Assembly: GCF_013368755.1 (NCBI RefSeq)
Contig: NC_049564.1
Location: forward strand, 2,798,001 to 2,862,000
Direction: 5' to 3'
From: Talaromyces rugulosus
Lineage: Eukaryota; Ascomycota; Eurotiomycetes; Eurotiales; Trichocomaceae
DNA: 64,000 nucleotides
Positions 30,721 to 42,203 of the stretch are shown piece by piece. Position numbers and translations under genes: made by a program. The notes under the pieces are model-generated. The model was not told the DNA's origin, searched no databases, and saw nothing but the letters and a program-made list of their open reading frames with translations. Position 1 is the first letter of the stretch; each line of letters begins with the position of its first letter.

Positions 30721-33700
30721 GAGGCAATAGATACATTGTTTGCCACCCCTCGCTTGCCCATGGAGCATGTATCTCTCACATTTGTTTAGCAAGGGGCGAG
30801 TGGATTGGATTGGATTGGCATAGCAACGGGTTTTTTCGATCTTTATTTTTTAAGGTGTTTATAAGGTTGGATTACTGTGATTTTGAGGCGATTCAGCGTA
30901 AGGCTGGGAGGAGGGTTATCAAATATGTTGTACATATAGTAGTCTAACAGTCAAAACGAGTGAATAATATTGATATAATTATCGGCCAATTATCTACAGA
31001 GACACTACATACTCGTTCTTTTTGTACACGTACACGTACACGAGTTCGTTTCGTCGGCTCGTTTGTTTAATTTTTTTTTTTTAAATTAAGATCAACTATC
31101 CATAATATTATTATTCCCTACCCATTCTAGTTCTAGATTCCCTCCCCCTGTTAATAATACATAAATAATGATGGCTGCGCCCCAACTGGTGTAATATCGT
31201 CAACGTCATGCATATGACTAGCCTATAGAAATTTCTATCTATTATGGATTTATGATAACGGTGAAACAACGAAGACGTTGAATGACGATCTTTCTTCTTT
31301 TTGCTTTCGAGTTCAGGGGTGGGTGCTGCTTAGTTAATTATGCCGTGTCTGGTTTGTTAACTCGTATAGTCGTATTCGATCTTGGTCATGTTTTGTTTTG
31401 TTTTTTTTTCTGCGATAGATCGATTTTTTGGTGACACGACGGGGGTGTTTCGGGATTTGGGGGGAGCAGGGATAATCCTTGTTTGGAATATGGGTTGTTT
31501 TGACTTGTTTCAGTGTGCAAATATTTAATATTTAGATGGTTGTTTAGTAGTGTCAAATATGTAGTTCTATGGATAAATAAATAAATATGTATATATGTAT
31601 ATATATATAACAATAATAATACCAACATTGGACGATACAATTGACACCTGGGTCTATTAAAAACTCCTGTCAAATCGTGTACATGTGATGTTCTAAAAAC
31701 CGGATCTTGCTAGTGGTGGGTATTGTGCATGACATGTCTCTTGCATGGTTACACAGCAGATCAGATGACATTCTAGCAATGACTACGTAATTAGATAAAG
31801 AGAGCTCTAGATCGTTCTGATATGATGTATATTTTGTTCAATGTTTATTCAATATTAATATTATCACCGACGTCAACTGATATCTCGATATAGACAATAC
31901 CCACAGCGTGGAGACTTGGGAGTTATCGGCCCCTCAGAGGGGACAAAGACCCGGCAGCCCCAGGGCGGGAGTAGAGTTGTGTGCTACCGACTACTACTGC
32001 CAGGTACCAAGTGGACTTGGGACAGTCCATCTTGGTTAGTTTTTAGATCATGGGCTCCAGTCCTTTGACTCCATACGGGCGGGCGATGGGTGGGGAGATC
32101 TGGTCAGCCCTGCGATGTTTATTTTGATGTCTCTTTACTGCTCTATACCACGACATAATTACTATTATCGACTGTACAAATTAATAATAATAATAATAAT
32201 CATATTGGAAATCTCATGATTTGACAAGAACAATTGACGTCACGCTTAGATACATCGGCGTCTCCGACTTGGCTGAACTCTCTCGAGTGAGCGAATTAAT
32301 ATTAATCGCCGTCTTACGATGACTGCCTTGATCGAATTCAGAGGGCAAAAACCGAGCCATGGAACCCGACGATCCAAGTCCACGGTCGACACGATCAGAA
32401 AAGAATGTTTCGTTTTAGTATTTACCCATGGAACGAGCAGTCTAGTGGCAACGGCAGAAAGTTCGGTAGTTTTTTTCCCTCTACGTACGTACTTCGTACA
32501 GAAACAGAGTGGTAGTAGCACTAATAGGATCGTCACATACTCATCCTCCGGTCTCCCGCGTATAAACCAAATTCCGCAATTCGGGTAAATTCGTTTTGTC
32601 TTTTTTTTGTTTTTTTTTTTTGTTTTTCGCTAGTGCATGCGCGCATTTTAACTAGTTCCAGCCACATACTAGTTACTCCTACCAGCATAGCCTCGTTTGA
32701 AACTAGTCAAGATCGCCGCATTCGGCTTCCCGCCCGTACATTTGGGTGAAGCGGTTCCCGGTTTCGGCCAAGATCGACTTTTTTGTTGAATTTCTATTGG
32801 GATTTTCGTGCTTGTTTTTGGAATGTCGATGCGATTGTAGGAGATAATGTGACTTGAAATATTTGAACTGTTGGTGACTTTTGTACTGACTCTACTGAGT
32901 ACTGAATTATTATACTCGGTACTCGGCATCGATGTTGGTGGGTCTCTGCCTAGGCCGAATTAGGAAGTTGGAACCTGCGAATAATTTGCTCGTCGGAATT
33001 TGGCCGATAGTAATAATGCTGGTATGGGAGAACTATCTTCACTATTTATTTATTGTTATTATTGTTATATACAGGAGAAAACACCAATTGATGTGTATAT
33101 GTTTGTGTACTTGACGTTGTGGTATTTTCCGGAGATTGATCCACTTGGAATGCGGAAAATCCCCAGTCTCCATGGCGGGGCGTACTACTACAGAATCACT
33201 ATAGACGAAAAACATTAATAATAATGTATATTATTTTTTTGTGAAAAATAATTGATATTGCTGATGAGAAGAAGAAGAAGAATAAGAATACAACGTTGCA
33301 ACTGCAAATCAGTCATGCATACTACGCTGCCAACCAACCCAACTGCCAAGCCGCAATTGGCCCGATCGGGAAGGCGAACTATGGGCAAGATTACTATCTG
33401 TCATTATTATTACTTGCCATTAATAATTAATTATTGAATAATCCAATAAATTGTAAACCCGCTAATTTCAAACTTTGACATTTTTTTTTCCCTTTCAGAC
33501 AATAGGTCTTGACTCTTATTAGTCATATGTCACGAGTCATCTAAAAGTCTGGCCATCATGTGATCCGGTGGATGCCGATGCACGCACCGGGCGTATCACC
33601 ACGGACAGCTGGGTTGGGCCTATTGCCGTTTCCGGCAGAGTGAAACAACATTACTTGATGTTCTCTAGGGAGGATTGTTTCGACACAAATGGAAAAGGAT

Positions 33701-35576
33701 TGCTCATGTTGTACTATGTAAGAAAATTTAGAGAAAAAAAATGCCAGATTTGATACATTCCTATTCCAATGACGACAGCGAGCGTTTAGGTGCATTAGCT
33801 CGGCGGTGTTGGCTTGACTAGCGCGGGATTCCTCAGCGAGTCGGCGTTTGCTTTGGAGTGCTTGCACACTTGGTTGAGTTGGGTTGTGGCGAGGTGCAAG
33901 ACATGCTATAACATGGAGGATAATTAATATCAAATTTTTTTATTCTGGATATAAATTAGTAGTATTCAGATTATTGCGGGTATTCTTCTCCAGAATTGAA
34001 GAATATTGATGAGGCTAATAAGATCCGCAAGTGGGACAGCCAGGAACCCGCGCCTGGTGGAGGGAATCCACAGCGTTTAAGCATATTTGTTCTCCATCTG
34101 CACTTGTATACATGTACTACATGTAGTACATATACAAAGCATCAGTTGTATATCCCCTAGATATATCGATATCTATGTATCTGTACAATATCAGTTTAAA
34201 CACGTCAGCTCCCTTCCATATTACCTAAGTCACCAGGAAATAATACTAAATTTGTTTCCCAAGTACAACCCAACTCAGGGTACTGGTCAGGTACACGTGC
34301 GTGCGACTGCGGTGGCGGGATACCTGCTGGTGATGAGGACTCGAGGGCGAGATGTGCCAGCACAGCACCTCTTGCCTCTTTGGTTTTCTTGTGCAGATGT
34401 CCTTTTTTTGTTAGAAGGATGTCCAACCTGGAGGGTGGCTATTGCCACGCACTGGCGTCGAGCCACGGCCGGCGCCACCTGGCGATTGGGGCGAATCAGG
34501 GGGCAGCCGAGTTCCCCGTCGGCTCCTTTTCTGTTGATTCCGGCTTTCTCTTTGTGCAGATGAAAAAAAGGGTTATATTGTTAAATAACAAGATTTAGAA
34601 ATAAGAGAATTAGAAATTGGTTACAAAAGTAGCCAATGTGATAATAATCATAATAATCAGTAGTAACTGATAACAACAATAGTACCACTACTAACCCAGA
34701 ACAATCGCATCGTCATCGTCAACTCGGCTTTGCGCTTGCCCGGCATCGCAAGCGGTAACCAGCCAGCCCAGCGTTTGCCGACCGCGGCCGTTCTCAGCCC
34801 GCGCAATTTCTCTTATTTTATTATTACTTTATTATTCAAATGATTAAATTTTTCAAAGTTTTTTCTTTACAAAAAAAAGCGAGAAAATTTACCCTTTCTT
34901 GGGTCGGGAAGCTTGCTTGGGCTTAGTTTCTCTTTTTTTTTCTCGCCTCTGCCGAGTCTCGAAGCTGCCACGCCACCTTCCTTCTCTCCCTTTTCTGCTC
35001 CTTCCCTCTTTTCTCTCTCCTTCGCACTTCTCTCTTCCCTCTCTCTCTCCTCACACTCTGTCGTCCACCGCCACCGAGTCTCCTCCACCTCGCCATCGAG
35101 TCTTCATCACCGTTAACTCACGTTAACAAGCTCATCACCAACATCATCAGTGGCGCAAAGTAGCCCGACTGCACCCTGTCCGCCCCACTGCCGTTCCTGG
35201 TGGAGCCCGCCGGCTGCGATTTTGGCTTTCGCTCGCTCGACCGGCTGCGGATAAAGAGAAGTTCCCACACCACGCTCTGCCCTGGGTGGACCTCCGACTC
35301 CTGCAACCCCCCCATACAAGCAATTTTTCTGCACCACCCATCACAACCTTCTTTCTTCCCAGTGGAGTTCCCGATCTTGATCTGATCTTCTCTCTCTCTC
35401 TCTCTCCTCCTCCCTCTTTCTCTTCATCTTTTCTCTTGACTCGATTACTCTGTCGTTCTCGTCCGTGCTTTTTCTTTCTCTCCCTCTCTCTCTGTCCGTC
35501 CGACTAGCTTCACGACCCCCGTTCGTGCCTGCTTCGTGACGCGTGAAAGGTCGGCAGACGGTCGCCCCCGAAGGAG

Positions 35577-35599
35577 AAAAAAAAAAAAAAAAAAAAAAA
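35577..35599. repeat. Homopolymer run (A)23 in the C2H2 leader
   Basis: Twenty-three consecutive A bases following a long CT-rich tract, about 270 bases before the start codon. A poly(A) run in a leader can bind poly(A)-binding protein or exclude nucleosomes; either role here is inference. Confidence 0.85.
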
Positions 35600-35703
35600 C
35601 AACACGCACACAACAACCCGCTCCACCATCACCAAATCTACAACAAAAACACGTCGTGTGATTGTGGATATTCATTGAGTCGAGCAATTGGAAACGTTAT
35701 TCG

Positions 35704-35721
35704 ATGATCAAGGAAGTTTGA
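35704..35721 (+). promoter_or_regulatory. Possible upstream ORF (5 codons) before the C2H2 gene
   Basis: ATG followed by four codons and TGA, 150 bases before the main start at 35872, within the presumed 5' UTR. It could dampen translation if the transcript starts upstream of it. Confidence 0.3.
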
Positions 35722-35871
35722 AAAGAAAAAAATTGAAATTTTTCCCCTTCTTCTCACTCGGTCGCGTCTTCTTCCCCTCTCCTTTCCCCTCTCTCAACCC
35801 CCAACTCCAATTTGCTCCACGTCGAGGTCCGCCTTTTACCCACAGACTTGTGTGTCAAAACAAAAAGCGTC

Positions 35872-37529
35872 ATGGATCCCCGTTCTCAGCACCCGTCGAG
35901 ACCCCCCTCCACCTCGCTCCCGCAGGGGTCGGCTCCGCTGTCCAGCATGCCAATGCCTCAGTATCAAATGCAGCCGCAGTACTCCGTGTCGCAACCTCAC
36001 ACATTGCCGCCGTTGCAGCCTCATCATAGCCAGTCGCCCTCTCCGTACATGGGGCAGCAATATCGTCCCGATATGTCTCGCTTCCCCGCGACGTCTGCTC
36101 ACGATGTCTACGCGACTTCGGCCGGCCCAGTTGGTCCCCATAACCCGGTGAACAGCCTGCCGCCAACCTCGTTCCTCGCCCATCCCGGAGGCCAGCATCC
36201 TCCTCCAGGATTTCAATCCTCCCAGACACTGTTGCCTCCCACATCCGCCTCGCAGACGTATCCGCAGCCCATTGCTCCCGCTCCTCCGCGGGACCGTCGC
36301 TCTGATTACGCGACCATGCCCTCCGGCGCGTTCAGCCACCCCGAAGGCAAGGGTCCCATCTGGGCGAATGCTGATGGAATGGCTGCTGCCAACGGAATGG
36401 CTCCTCTGCCAGGCAAAGAGCCCCCGCGCACTCAGGTTGTTGGCTCTCAGGGCCGTCGCGGCATCCTGCCCAGCGTCCCCGGCCGTGCCGCCGTCACCAA
36501 CGGAGTCAATGGCGCCGCGAAGAGCACGACAATTCCGGCCAAGGACGCGGACGGCAAGTTCCCTTGCCCGCACTGCAACAAGACGTATCTACACGCGAAG
36601 CATCTCAAGCGCCATCTCCTAAGACGTGAGTGACCCAATACTACCCGAGGGTTATTGTTTATACTAACGCGACTACTAACGCTACAGACACTGGTGATCG
36701 GCCATACATGTGTGTTCTCTGCAAAGACACCTTCTCTCGAAGCGATATTCTGAAACGCCACTTCCAAAAATGCTCATTACGCCGAGGAAACCCCACCGGG
36801 GCGAGCCATCTCTCGCATCCTCAGGCACACCTGAAGCGGTCTCAGGCGGCCGCCAATGCCGCCAAGTCCGTACAGGAAGAAGTCAGTAATCCCATCCCAC
36901 CTGCCAACGGCCTTGTGGGTACGACTTTTGGCAATGCGCCCGTGAACGGCCACGGGCTGGCTTCGGCCAGCCGACCCGCCTCCACGGAGCAGCAGCCTCT
37001 GGGATTTTCCATGTCCTCTGTCAACGGGTTGAACAATGGTCACTACAATGACGCGTTCACCCATTCGCAGGCTGACCAGAAAGCGTCCTGGATGGCTGCT
37101 CATAGGCAGAGCCCGTACCTCGTCCACCCCGGTTCTTCTGATGCTCCCACCGGACAGGGGAATAATATTGACCGTCATTTGCTTGAACAGGCTAAACCTC
37201 CTATGGTCCAAGACCCGAAACGCCCGCACATGATGCCCGGCCAGCAGCCCGGCCAGCCCGGTGAACTCGACTGGGCCACCATGTTCCAGCCCGCCGCCCC
37301 CGATGGCTACATGAACCCCGTCTTTCCCCAGTCAATGGCCCCCGGCCACGAGCCTATCCACTCGCACGTCGACCCGGACCGCAAGTTCTACCCGACCACC
37401 ACGGCCGGCCACCAGGACAATGGATTGAATGGGCTCTACTTGGCGTCGACCAGCTTGAGCGGTGATGGTATGCGTGATCCCCGCGATGTTGCTCCGAAAA
37501 GAAATCCACCGGAGCCTGTGACTACGTGA
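35872..37529 (+). CDS. C2H2-type zinc-finger transcription factor
   Basis: Two exons, 35872..36625 and 36688..37529, 531 residues. The first in-frame ATG is at 35872; reading further 5' relies on TTG. A long Pro/Gln/Ser-rich N terminus precedes two fingers: C232-x2-C235-x12-H248-x3-H252, with its last His codon split by the intron, and C260-x2-C263-x12-H276-x3-C280, a C2HC variant. RSDILKRHFQKCSLRRGNPT and ASHLSHPQAHLKRSQ follow; similar Aspergillus proteins are annotated, as I recall, as Egr2-like. The intron has a textbook CTAAC branch. A possible further 3' intron into 37587..37706 would replace the last residues. Very long pyrimidine-rich leader. Targets unknown. Confidence 0.9.
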
Positions 37530-38918
37530 TAGATATTTTTTATATCACGTGGCAGAAAATGATTGATGAATTAACTTGTTTGGCAGGATCCGTCCAACCC
37601 GCTAGGCAATAAAGAGCGAAAGTTTGGCAGTCTTCCCTATCATCATTCTAGAATTCGGGACAGACTCGACTGTCTAGTCGGAACATCAAACAAGATACGG
37701 CCATGATAACAGCGAATCGTTTAATTTTTGTCATGAGTGGTACAGAGGTGGGGTGGTTCAAACCGGCGTCAGATCATCTATAGACTTTGGGGCGTGTGTT
37801 TTTCTTTTTTTTGGTGTGTTTACAGCTTTTTTCATTCTTTCTTTTCTCACTGGAAGAAAAAAAAAAGGGCAATAGACCAGTGGGGGGAGCTGATATTATT
37901 GATATCGCTTGTTTCTGGGTCGATTTTTTTTCGTTTTTGATAGGGTTTTTTTTTTCTTTCTTACTGTCACGGCCGTTTTCATCTGGACTCACCTATGTAA
38001 AGTGTTGTTTCCTATTCTTTCCGCGCGGACAAAGAAACTGGGAGGAGATCTGCTTTTTAGTTGGTGTTGCAGTTATTGTTTTGACAAATCGTTTCTCAGA
38101 TGCTACTTTCGAATCTTGATTTCGACTCGACTCGAATCAACTCAATGCTCTGGTTATCTCTTCTTGTTGCATGTCTGCTTGTTTTGCATTGGCTTGCTTG
38201 TACTTTTTTTCCCTATGTTCCCTGCCATTCGGTGCCCAATTTGATCTGAACTTGTCCTCTTCATTCGGAAGAATGAAAAGAGAGAGAAAAAAGCAAGGAG
38301 GCTATTGTTTTGAATGTGCAAAACTTTGTTGTTGTTTCCTTTTCTTTTTTTCCTGTGTGTTAAAAAACAAATGGTGTACTGAAAATCATTCTTCCAAGTA
38401 GATAATATAGACTTGCAAAGGAAAAACAGGTGACAGGAATGCACGATTATTCTTTTTGAAGTATGAGTAGAATCTGTAAAAGACTGGAAGCACTTTGTCT
38501 ATAATTATTCTCTGTGGAAGATATCCTTGATGACGTCTTATCTTCATTGGTACGGAAGTCGACAGAGTACTACTCCGTATGTGTATTTTAACCAGAGAAC
38601 TGCTTGATTATGCATCATGGCTTTTAGCAACTAACTGCCGGGCAGTGTATGTAATGTAATATGTAGTATCAAAGTGCCAAAAAAAAAGCAAGTGCCCAAG
38701 AAAATGATTTACCATCCAAGCAACAAACTCCTATTCAATCAACCAAATCTCAAATCATGTAAATTTTTTGTCGATTTCATGAATCCTTCCTTGTTCGCCA
38801 GAAAACCAAAAAAAAAAAAAAAAACTCCGTTTCGTGAAATCATTCATTCCTTATCGTACTAACCCAGACCATATAGCCTAGACCATACCTCGAAAGTGGG
38901 TAGGTAAAAGGTCAAGAG
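37530..38918. other. Convergent intergenic region
   Basis: 1.4 kb between the C2H2 gene and a converging gene. It includes many T/C runs (37800-38370) and a possible extra terminal exon of the C2H2 gene at 37587-37706. No independent gene supported. Confidence 0.6.
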
Positions 38919-39199
38919 CTACAAACTGAGCTGGTCAACACTTCCAACCCGTCCGCTCGCACCCAACCGGCCTCCTCCCTTGGTCACCATGCCCAATCGA
39001 TAAAACCGCTCCTCACCCGTGGCGGTGCGTCCGCCAATGTACCATTTCTCATGGCCCAAAGCATCGCGGAATCCGCCGGAGCCGCTAGAGCTATCACTGC
39101 CGCGGCGGCCGCGCCGGTGTTGGTCGTGGTTGTTGTAGACGATGGGGATGGGCCCTGAATGGGGTGAGGATGGTGGTTGTGGGGATGTGCTTGTAGGAG

Positions 39200-39235
<36 letters not shown>

Positions 39236-39554
39236 CAGAGCGAGTGTGTGAGTGTTGGCGAGTAGCCGGGTGTTGGTGGTGGTTGTGGTTGTGGTGATGG
39301 TGTGATGTATTGGTTGTCGATGATGTGTTGTTCGCAGCGTTGTTGTTGGTATGGTTTTGCTGGTGATTGTGGTGATGGTTATTATTCCCCTTGGTCGCCG
39401 TGGCTGTGGCTGTGGCTATTGTTCGCGTGCCCGATGATATTTGCGACGAAGAGAGCGATGACGACGATGGCGAGCCCGCGGACGATGCCTTGAACGCGGA
39501 CTGCGCGCGAAACGCGGCGAGGAAGTTTGCTAGAAAGGGCCGATTCGTCGACAT
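38919..39554 (-). CDS. His/Asn/Ser-rich protein of unknown function
   Basis: 211 residues from ATG 39554; the frame is open for 60 more codons upstream, but that stretch reads like leader. The N terminus (RPFLANFLAAFRAQSAFKAS) looks like an amphipathic, possibly mitochondrial targeting helix. The centre is a low-complexity His/Asn/Thr region including an Asn run encoded by a GTT/AAC microsatellite. The C terminus is ordered: ALGHEKWYIGGRTATGEERF, then YRLGMV. The contrast suggests a conserved C-terminal module behind a disordered spacer. I do not recognise the family. It converges on the C2H2 gene. Confidence 0.6.
39201..39235. repeat. Trinucleotide microsatellite (GTT)n
   Basis: About 11.5 uninterrupted GTT units, read as AAC codons on the minus strand and encoding an Asn run in the orphan protein. 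Likely length-variable between strains. Confidence 0.85.
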
Positions 39555-40367
39555 TTTTTTACTTTTATTGTCTCTTCTCTTCTGATTTCGAGGTGATCTG
39601 TGAGATGCCCGGCCTGGCCGTGGTGGTGGCTGCGGGCAGCCAGTCGGTGGAGCAGGATGCAGTAGTAGTATGGGTTTTCGTTTGCGAAAGGGTGCTGCGA
39701 AAGGGATGAACTGGCGGCTATTTGCAAAGCGCACGTACGAGTATCAAACGTAGATAGAGAGAATCGTAGAGCAAAGTCAAGTGTGAAACGAAGAACAGAA
39801 GAGATGGATGTAGATGAGAAGTTGGAAGTCCCAGAGGCGGTCCCGGGGATTCCCGCTAGCCAGTCACTGGCCCTGCATTATTATGTACGATGTACTACTT
39901 ACTATCTACCAACCATGCAAAAAGACAGCCTTCCGACCGGGCCCAGATCCGGGCTGGGGAGCAATCCATGACGTTTACTCTTTTTGACTGGTATTATTAT
40001 TACTTGCTTTTCTGTTTGTTCGTATCCTGCAGGATCTGCCGCCCCGCGCGTACATGTAATGTATGTGATCTATCTGATCACTTTTGGTTCCACTGAACAC
40101 ATCAACTCGACACGGCACCAAAACCGGGCTACCCCCTGGGCATCGGATATCGGATATCTCCATTCGATGACCCTGATCACACACCGGTTATGCATCCTTT
40201 GCGCCGGGCCAGGCGCGAGGAAAAGTCGGGATGGGGCAGGCCTGCCAATCACATGCCGCACATTTCGAAGCGCGCGATTCCCCTCATCAGCCCCGCATGT
40301 ATATAGCATACATATTATTATTATGTACATGTAGTATTTGGAACTAATATCAAATATATTTTAATAA
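39555..40367. other. Intergenic region upstream of the His/Asn-rich gene
   Basis: 813 bases between two minus-strand genes, holding one promoter and the 3' flank of the second Zn2Cys6 gene. Tandem GGATATC copies occur near 40143-40158. No gene supported. Confidence 0.6.
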
Positions 40368-41798
40368 TCACCAATTCTTCGTGATCGAGGACTGCTTTGC
40401 AATCGCATCCTCTAGTCCAACTCTCAACTGCTGGATGCCCGTTTGCAACCCGACCATTCTCTGCTGCAGATCTGTGGCGGCCGATATCATCGCCACCGTC
40501 GCATTTCCGGATGTTTGCTGCTTGTCAGCCTTGGCTGGCGATGTCGTCGACGATGCCTCGGCTGAATTTATGGCCTGCAGCAGATCGCCAACGCGCTTGG
40601 TCAGGTGCATGGCCAGTTCCTGGATGACGATGATCTCCATAGGCACCACTGTCGACGACGAGGAGGGCACGTACGAGCCTAGGCGCATCTTGGCGCAGTG
40701 TGCTTTGTGCCGCTCGGCGCCCATGGGCAGTTTGTCTGTGCGGAGGACTGTCTTGGAGTGCGTGAACATGCAATGCCAGAGGTCGATGAGCCGGTGATGG
40801 CTGGAAAACAACAGGTAAACTAAAGACGAGTCGTGGGCGCTGATCCGGCCGCCTTCCGAGTCGACTACTACCGAGTCGTCGCGCATTACTCGTCGCTGGG
40901 CGAGGTGGGTAAGTACACCTTGGTATAGATCGACGAGTTTGTGCATGACAGCAAACACGTTGCCTGTCTCTGGGTCGGTGTCGCTCTCCGTGGCTGGACT
41001 GCTTGCGCTTGGTTTCGATGACGGTGGTGTCTCTATACCAAGCGGACTGTCGTCGCCTGCGGTCTCGTGCAGAGAAAATGCGGGAAGCTGGCGGGATAGA
41101 TTCTCCAAGTGTACTGACAAGTTGATCAAATCTAGGAACAAGCTCGGGCTCTGCATTGCTTCTGGCACGGGGTAGCCCAAGTACTGAGCAGACGGTTTTG
41201 GTCTTTGCGTTGGCTCGTTTGGCACTATATGGACTCGCTCGTCCTCTGGGCTGTATGAATTTGTTATCTCGCTTTGATACTTGTTGGAGCTGTCTGTATT
41301 ATTAGTCGAGTCTGTGTTGCTGTCGAACTGGGGCATTGCTTCGCCGTTCATGGCTGGTGTGTGCCAGGACTCGGTCTGCGGTGGCAGCTGAGAGATCCAG
41401 TCAAAGCCTTCGTTCAACGACGTGTGATTCAGAGACGTAGAGTTATGTGCAGACCAATCCATGGCCATATTATTGAATAAATCATCTACTCCAGTTAGGT
41501 CTATTATCATACCGAAGAAGAAGAAGAAGAGGTATGGGGAAATACCTTCTGCCAAAACTGGGACAGCCTCGTCAAAGCCCGCTTCGACGGTATCCCTCAA
41601 TATCTCATGCCCAGAAGGCGCCTTTGCGCGCACTTGGCCTCGCATTGAAGGGCTATATACACAGGCAGTGCCAGCTTTGAGACATCGCGCGCAAATGCCA
41701 TTGCTGTTGGCCGCCGGCCGCGGGCATTTCAGCTTGAATGAGTGGCACCTATCGCAGGCCAGGCGACGGCGCACTGAAGATGACCTTTCTGTCGACAT
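40368..41798 (-). CDS. Zn(II)2Cys6 transcription factor (second)
   Basis: Two exons, 41798..41546 and 41500..40368, 461 residues. The zinc cluster is N-terminal: Cys 15, 18, 25, 36, 39 and 46 (C-x2-C-x6-C-x10-C-x2-C-x6-C), with SFKLKCPRP after the second Cys. The frame stays open across a 45-nt segment that would encode a run of six Phe; its GTATTT donor and AATAG acceptor and the removal of that hydrophobic run argue that it is an intron. The C-terminal half is helical (MHKLVDLYQGVLTHLAQRR, LVYLLFSSHHRLIDLWHCMF), resembling AflR-type regulatory domains. It is divergent from qcr10. No biosynthetic genes are adjacent, so the regulon is unknown. Confidence 0.88.
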   Translation of the reverse strand: MSTERSSSVRRRLACDRCHSFKLKCPRPAANSNGICARCLKAGTACVYSPSMRGQVRAKAPSGHEILRDTVEAGFDEAVPVLAEGISPYLFFFFFGMIIDLTGVDDLFNNMAMDWSAHNSTSLNHTSLNEGFDWISQLPPQTESWHTPAMNGEAMPQFDSNTDSTNNTDSSNKYQSEITNSYSPEDERVHIVPNEPTQRPKPSAQYLGYPVPEAMQSPSLFLDLINLSVHLENLSRQLPAFSLHETAGDDSPLGIETPPSSKPSASSPATESDTDPETGNVFAVMHKLVDLYQGVLTHLAQRRVMRDDSVVVDSEGGRISAHDSSLVYLLFSSHHRLIDLWHCMFTHSKTVLRTDKLPMGAERHKAHCAKMRLGSYVPSSSSTVVPMEIIVIQELAMHLTKRVGDLLQAINSAEASSTTSPAKADKQQTSGNATVAMISAATDLQQRMVGLQTGIQQLRVGLEDAIAKQSSITKNW

Positions 41799-42203
41799 GT
41801 ATCAGTTCAGTTTGAGGTGGTGGATGTGGTTCGAATTATAGGAGCCGTGTTTAGTAATAGACGTATCCGGGTTCTTTGCTGCTTGTGAAGTCGCTGTGAT
41901 TTGGTACTATTGCTGAACCACGAAGATACCCGAGACAATTGGATTATAAACCGATTAATCCTTGATATTTCAAATATAACAAGATTATATACAAGATACT
42001 TCAGCTTATTGCTCTCATATTTCCCAAAGTTCAACGGGGCGGGCTCCACGTGATCTCCACGCGCTATACCGCATCGGGGCTGGCAGATCGGGGCCGCAAC
42101 AAGCTTCCGGTTTTTGTTCGACCACGCTTCACGCTCTGCTCCAGCCTCCCCTCGCCTCGTTTTACCTGAGATTCGATTCAAACCGACCCCCAGGAGAGTC
42201 ACA
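41799..42203. promoter_or_regulatory. Divergent promoter region, Zn2Cys6 gene / qcr10
   Basis: 405 bases between opposing start codons. No specific motif recognised beyond a CT-rich stretch (42120-42170) just before qcr10. Confidence 0.55.

Larger units (their letters stand above)
30055..35871. other. 5.8-kb gene desert and long leader of the C2H2 regulator
   Basis: No supported gene. Contents by eye: 3' flank of the Zn2Cys6 gene (T/A runs at 30150-30170); a 23-A run at 30698-30720; AT-rich DNA with TA- and ATA-type simple repeats (31565-31620, 32180-32200); a GC-richer patch at about 31910-32110 containing a small palindrome (CCCCTCAGAGGGG); and from about 34900 a dense pyrimidine leader to 35560, then a second 23-A run at 35577-35599. 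The last kilobase looks like promoter and 5' UTR. Confidence 0.6.

Noticed and set aside
34899..35616. Several overlapping open frames of 60-90 codons rich in Ser, Leu, Pro or Arg, Glu
   Set aside because: They are by-products of the CT-rich leader read in different frames and strands; no motif and no start context.
41501..41545. Run of six Phe residues in the second Zn2Cys6 protein
   Set aside because: It has GTATTT and AATAG borders, is 45 nt long and is best explained as an intron.
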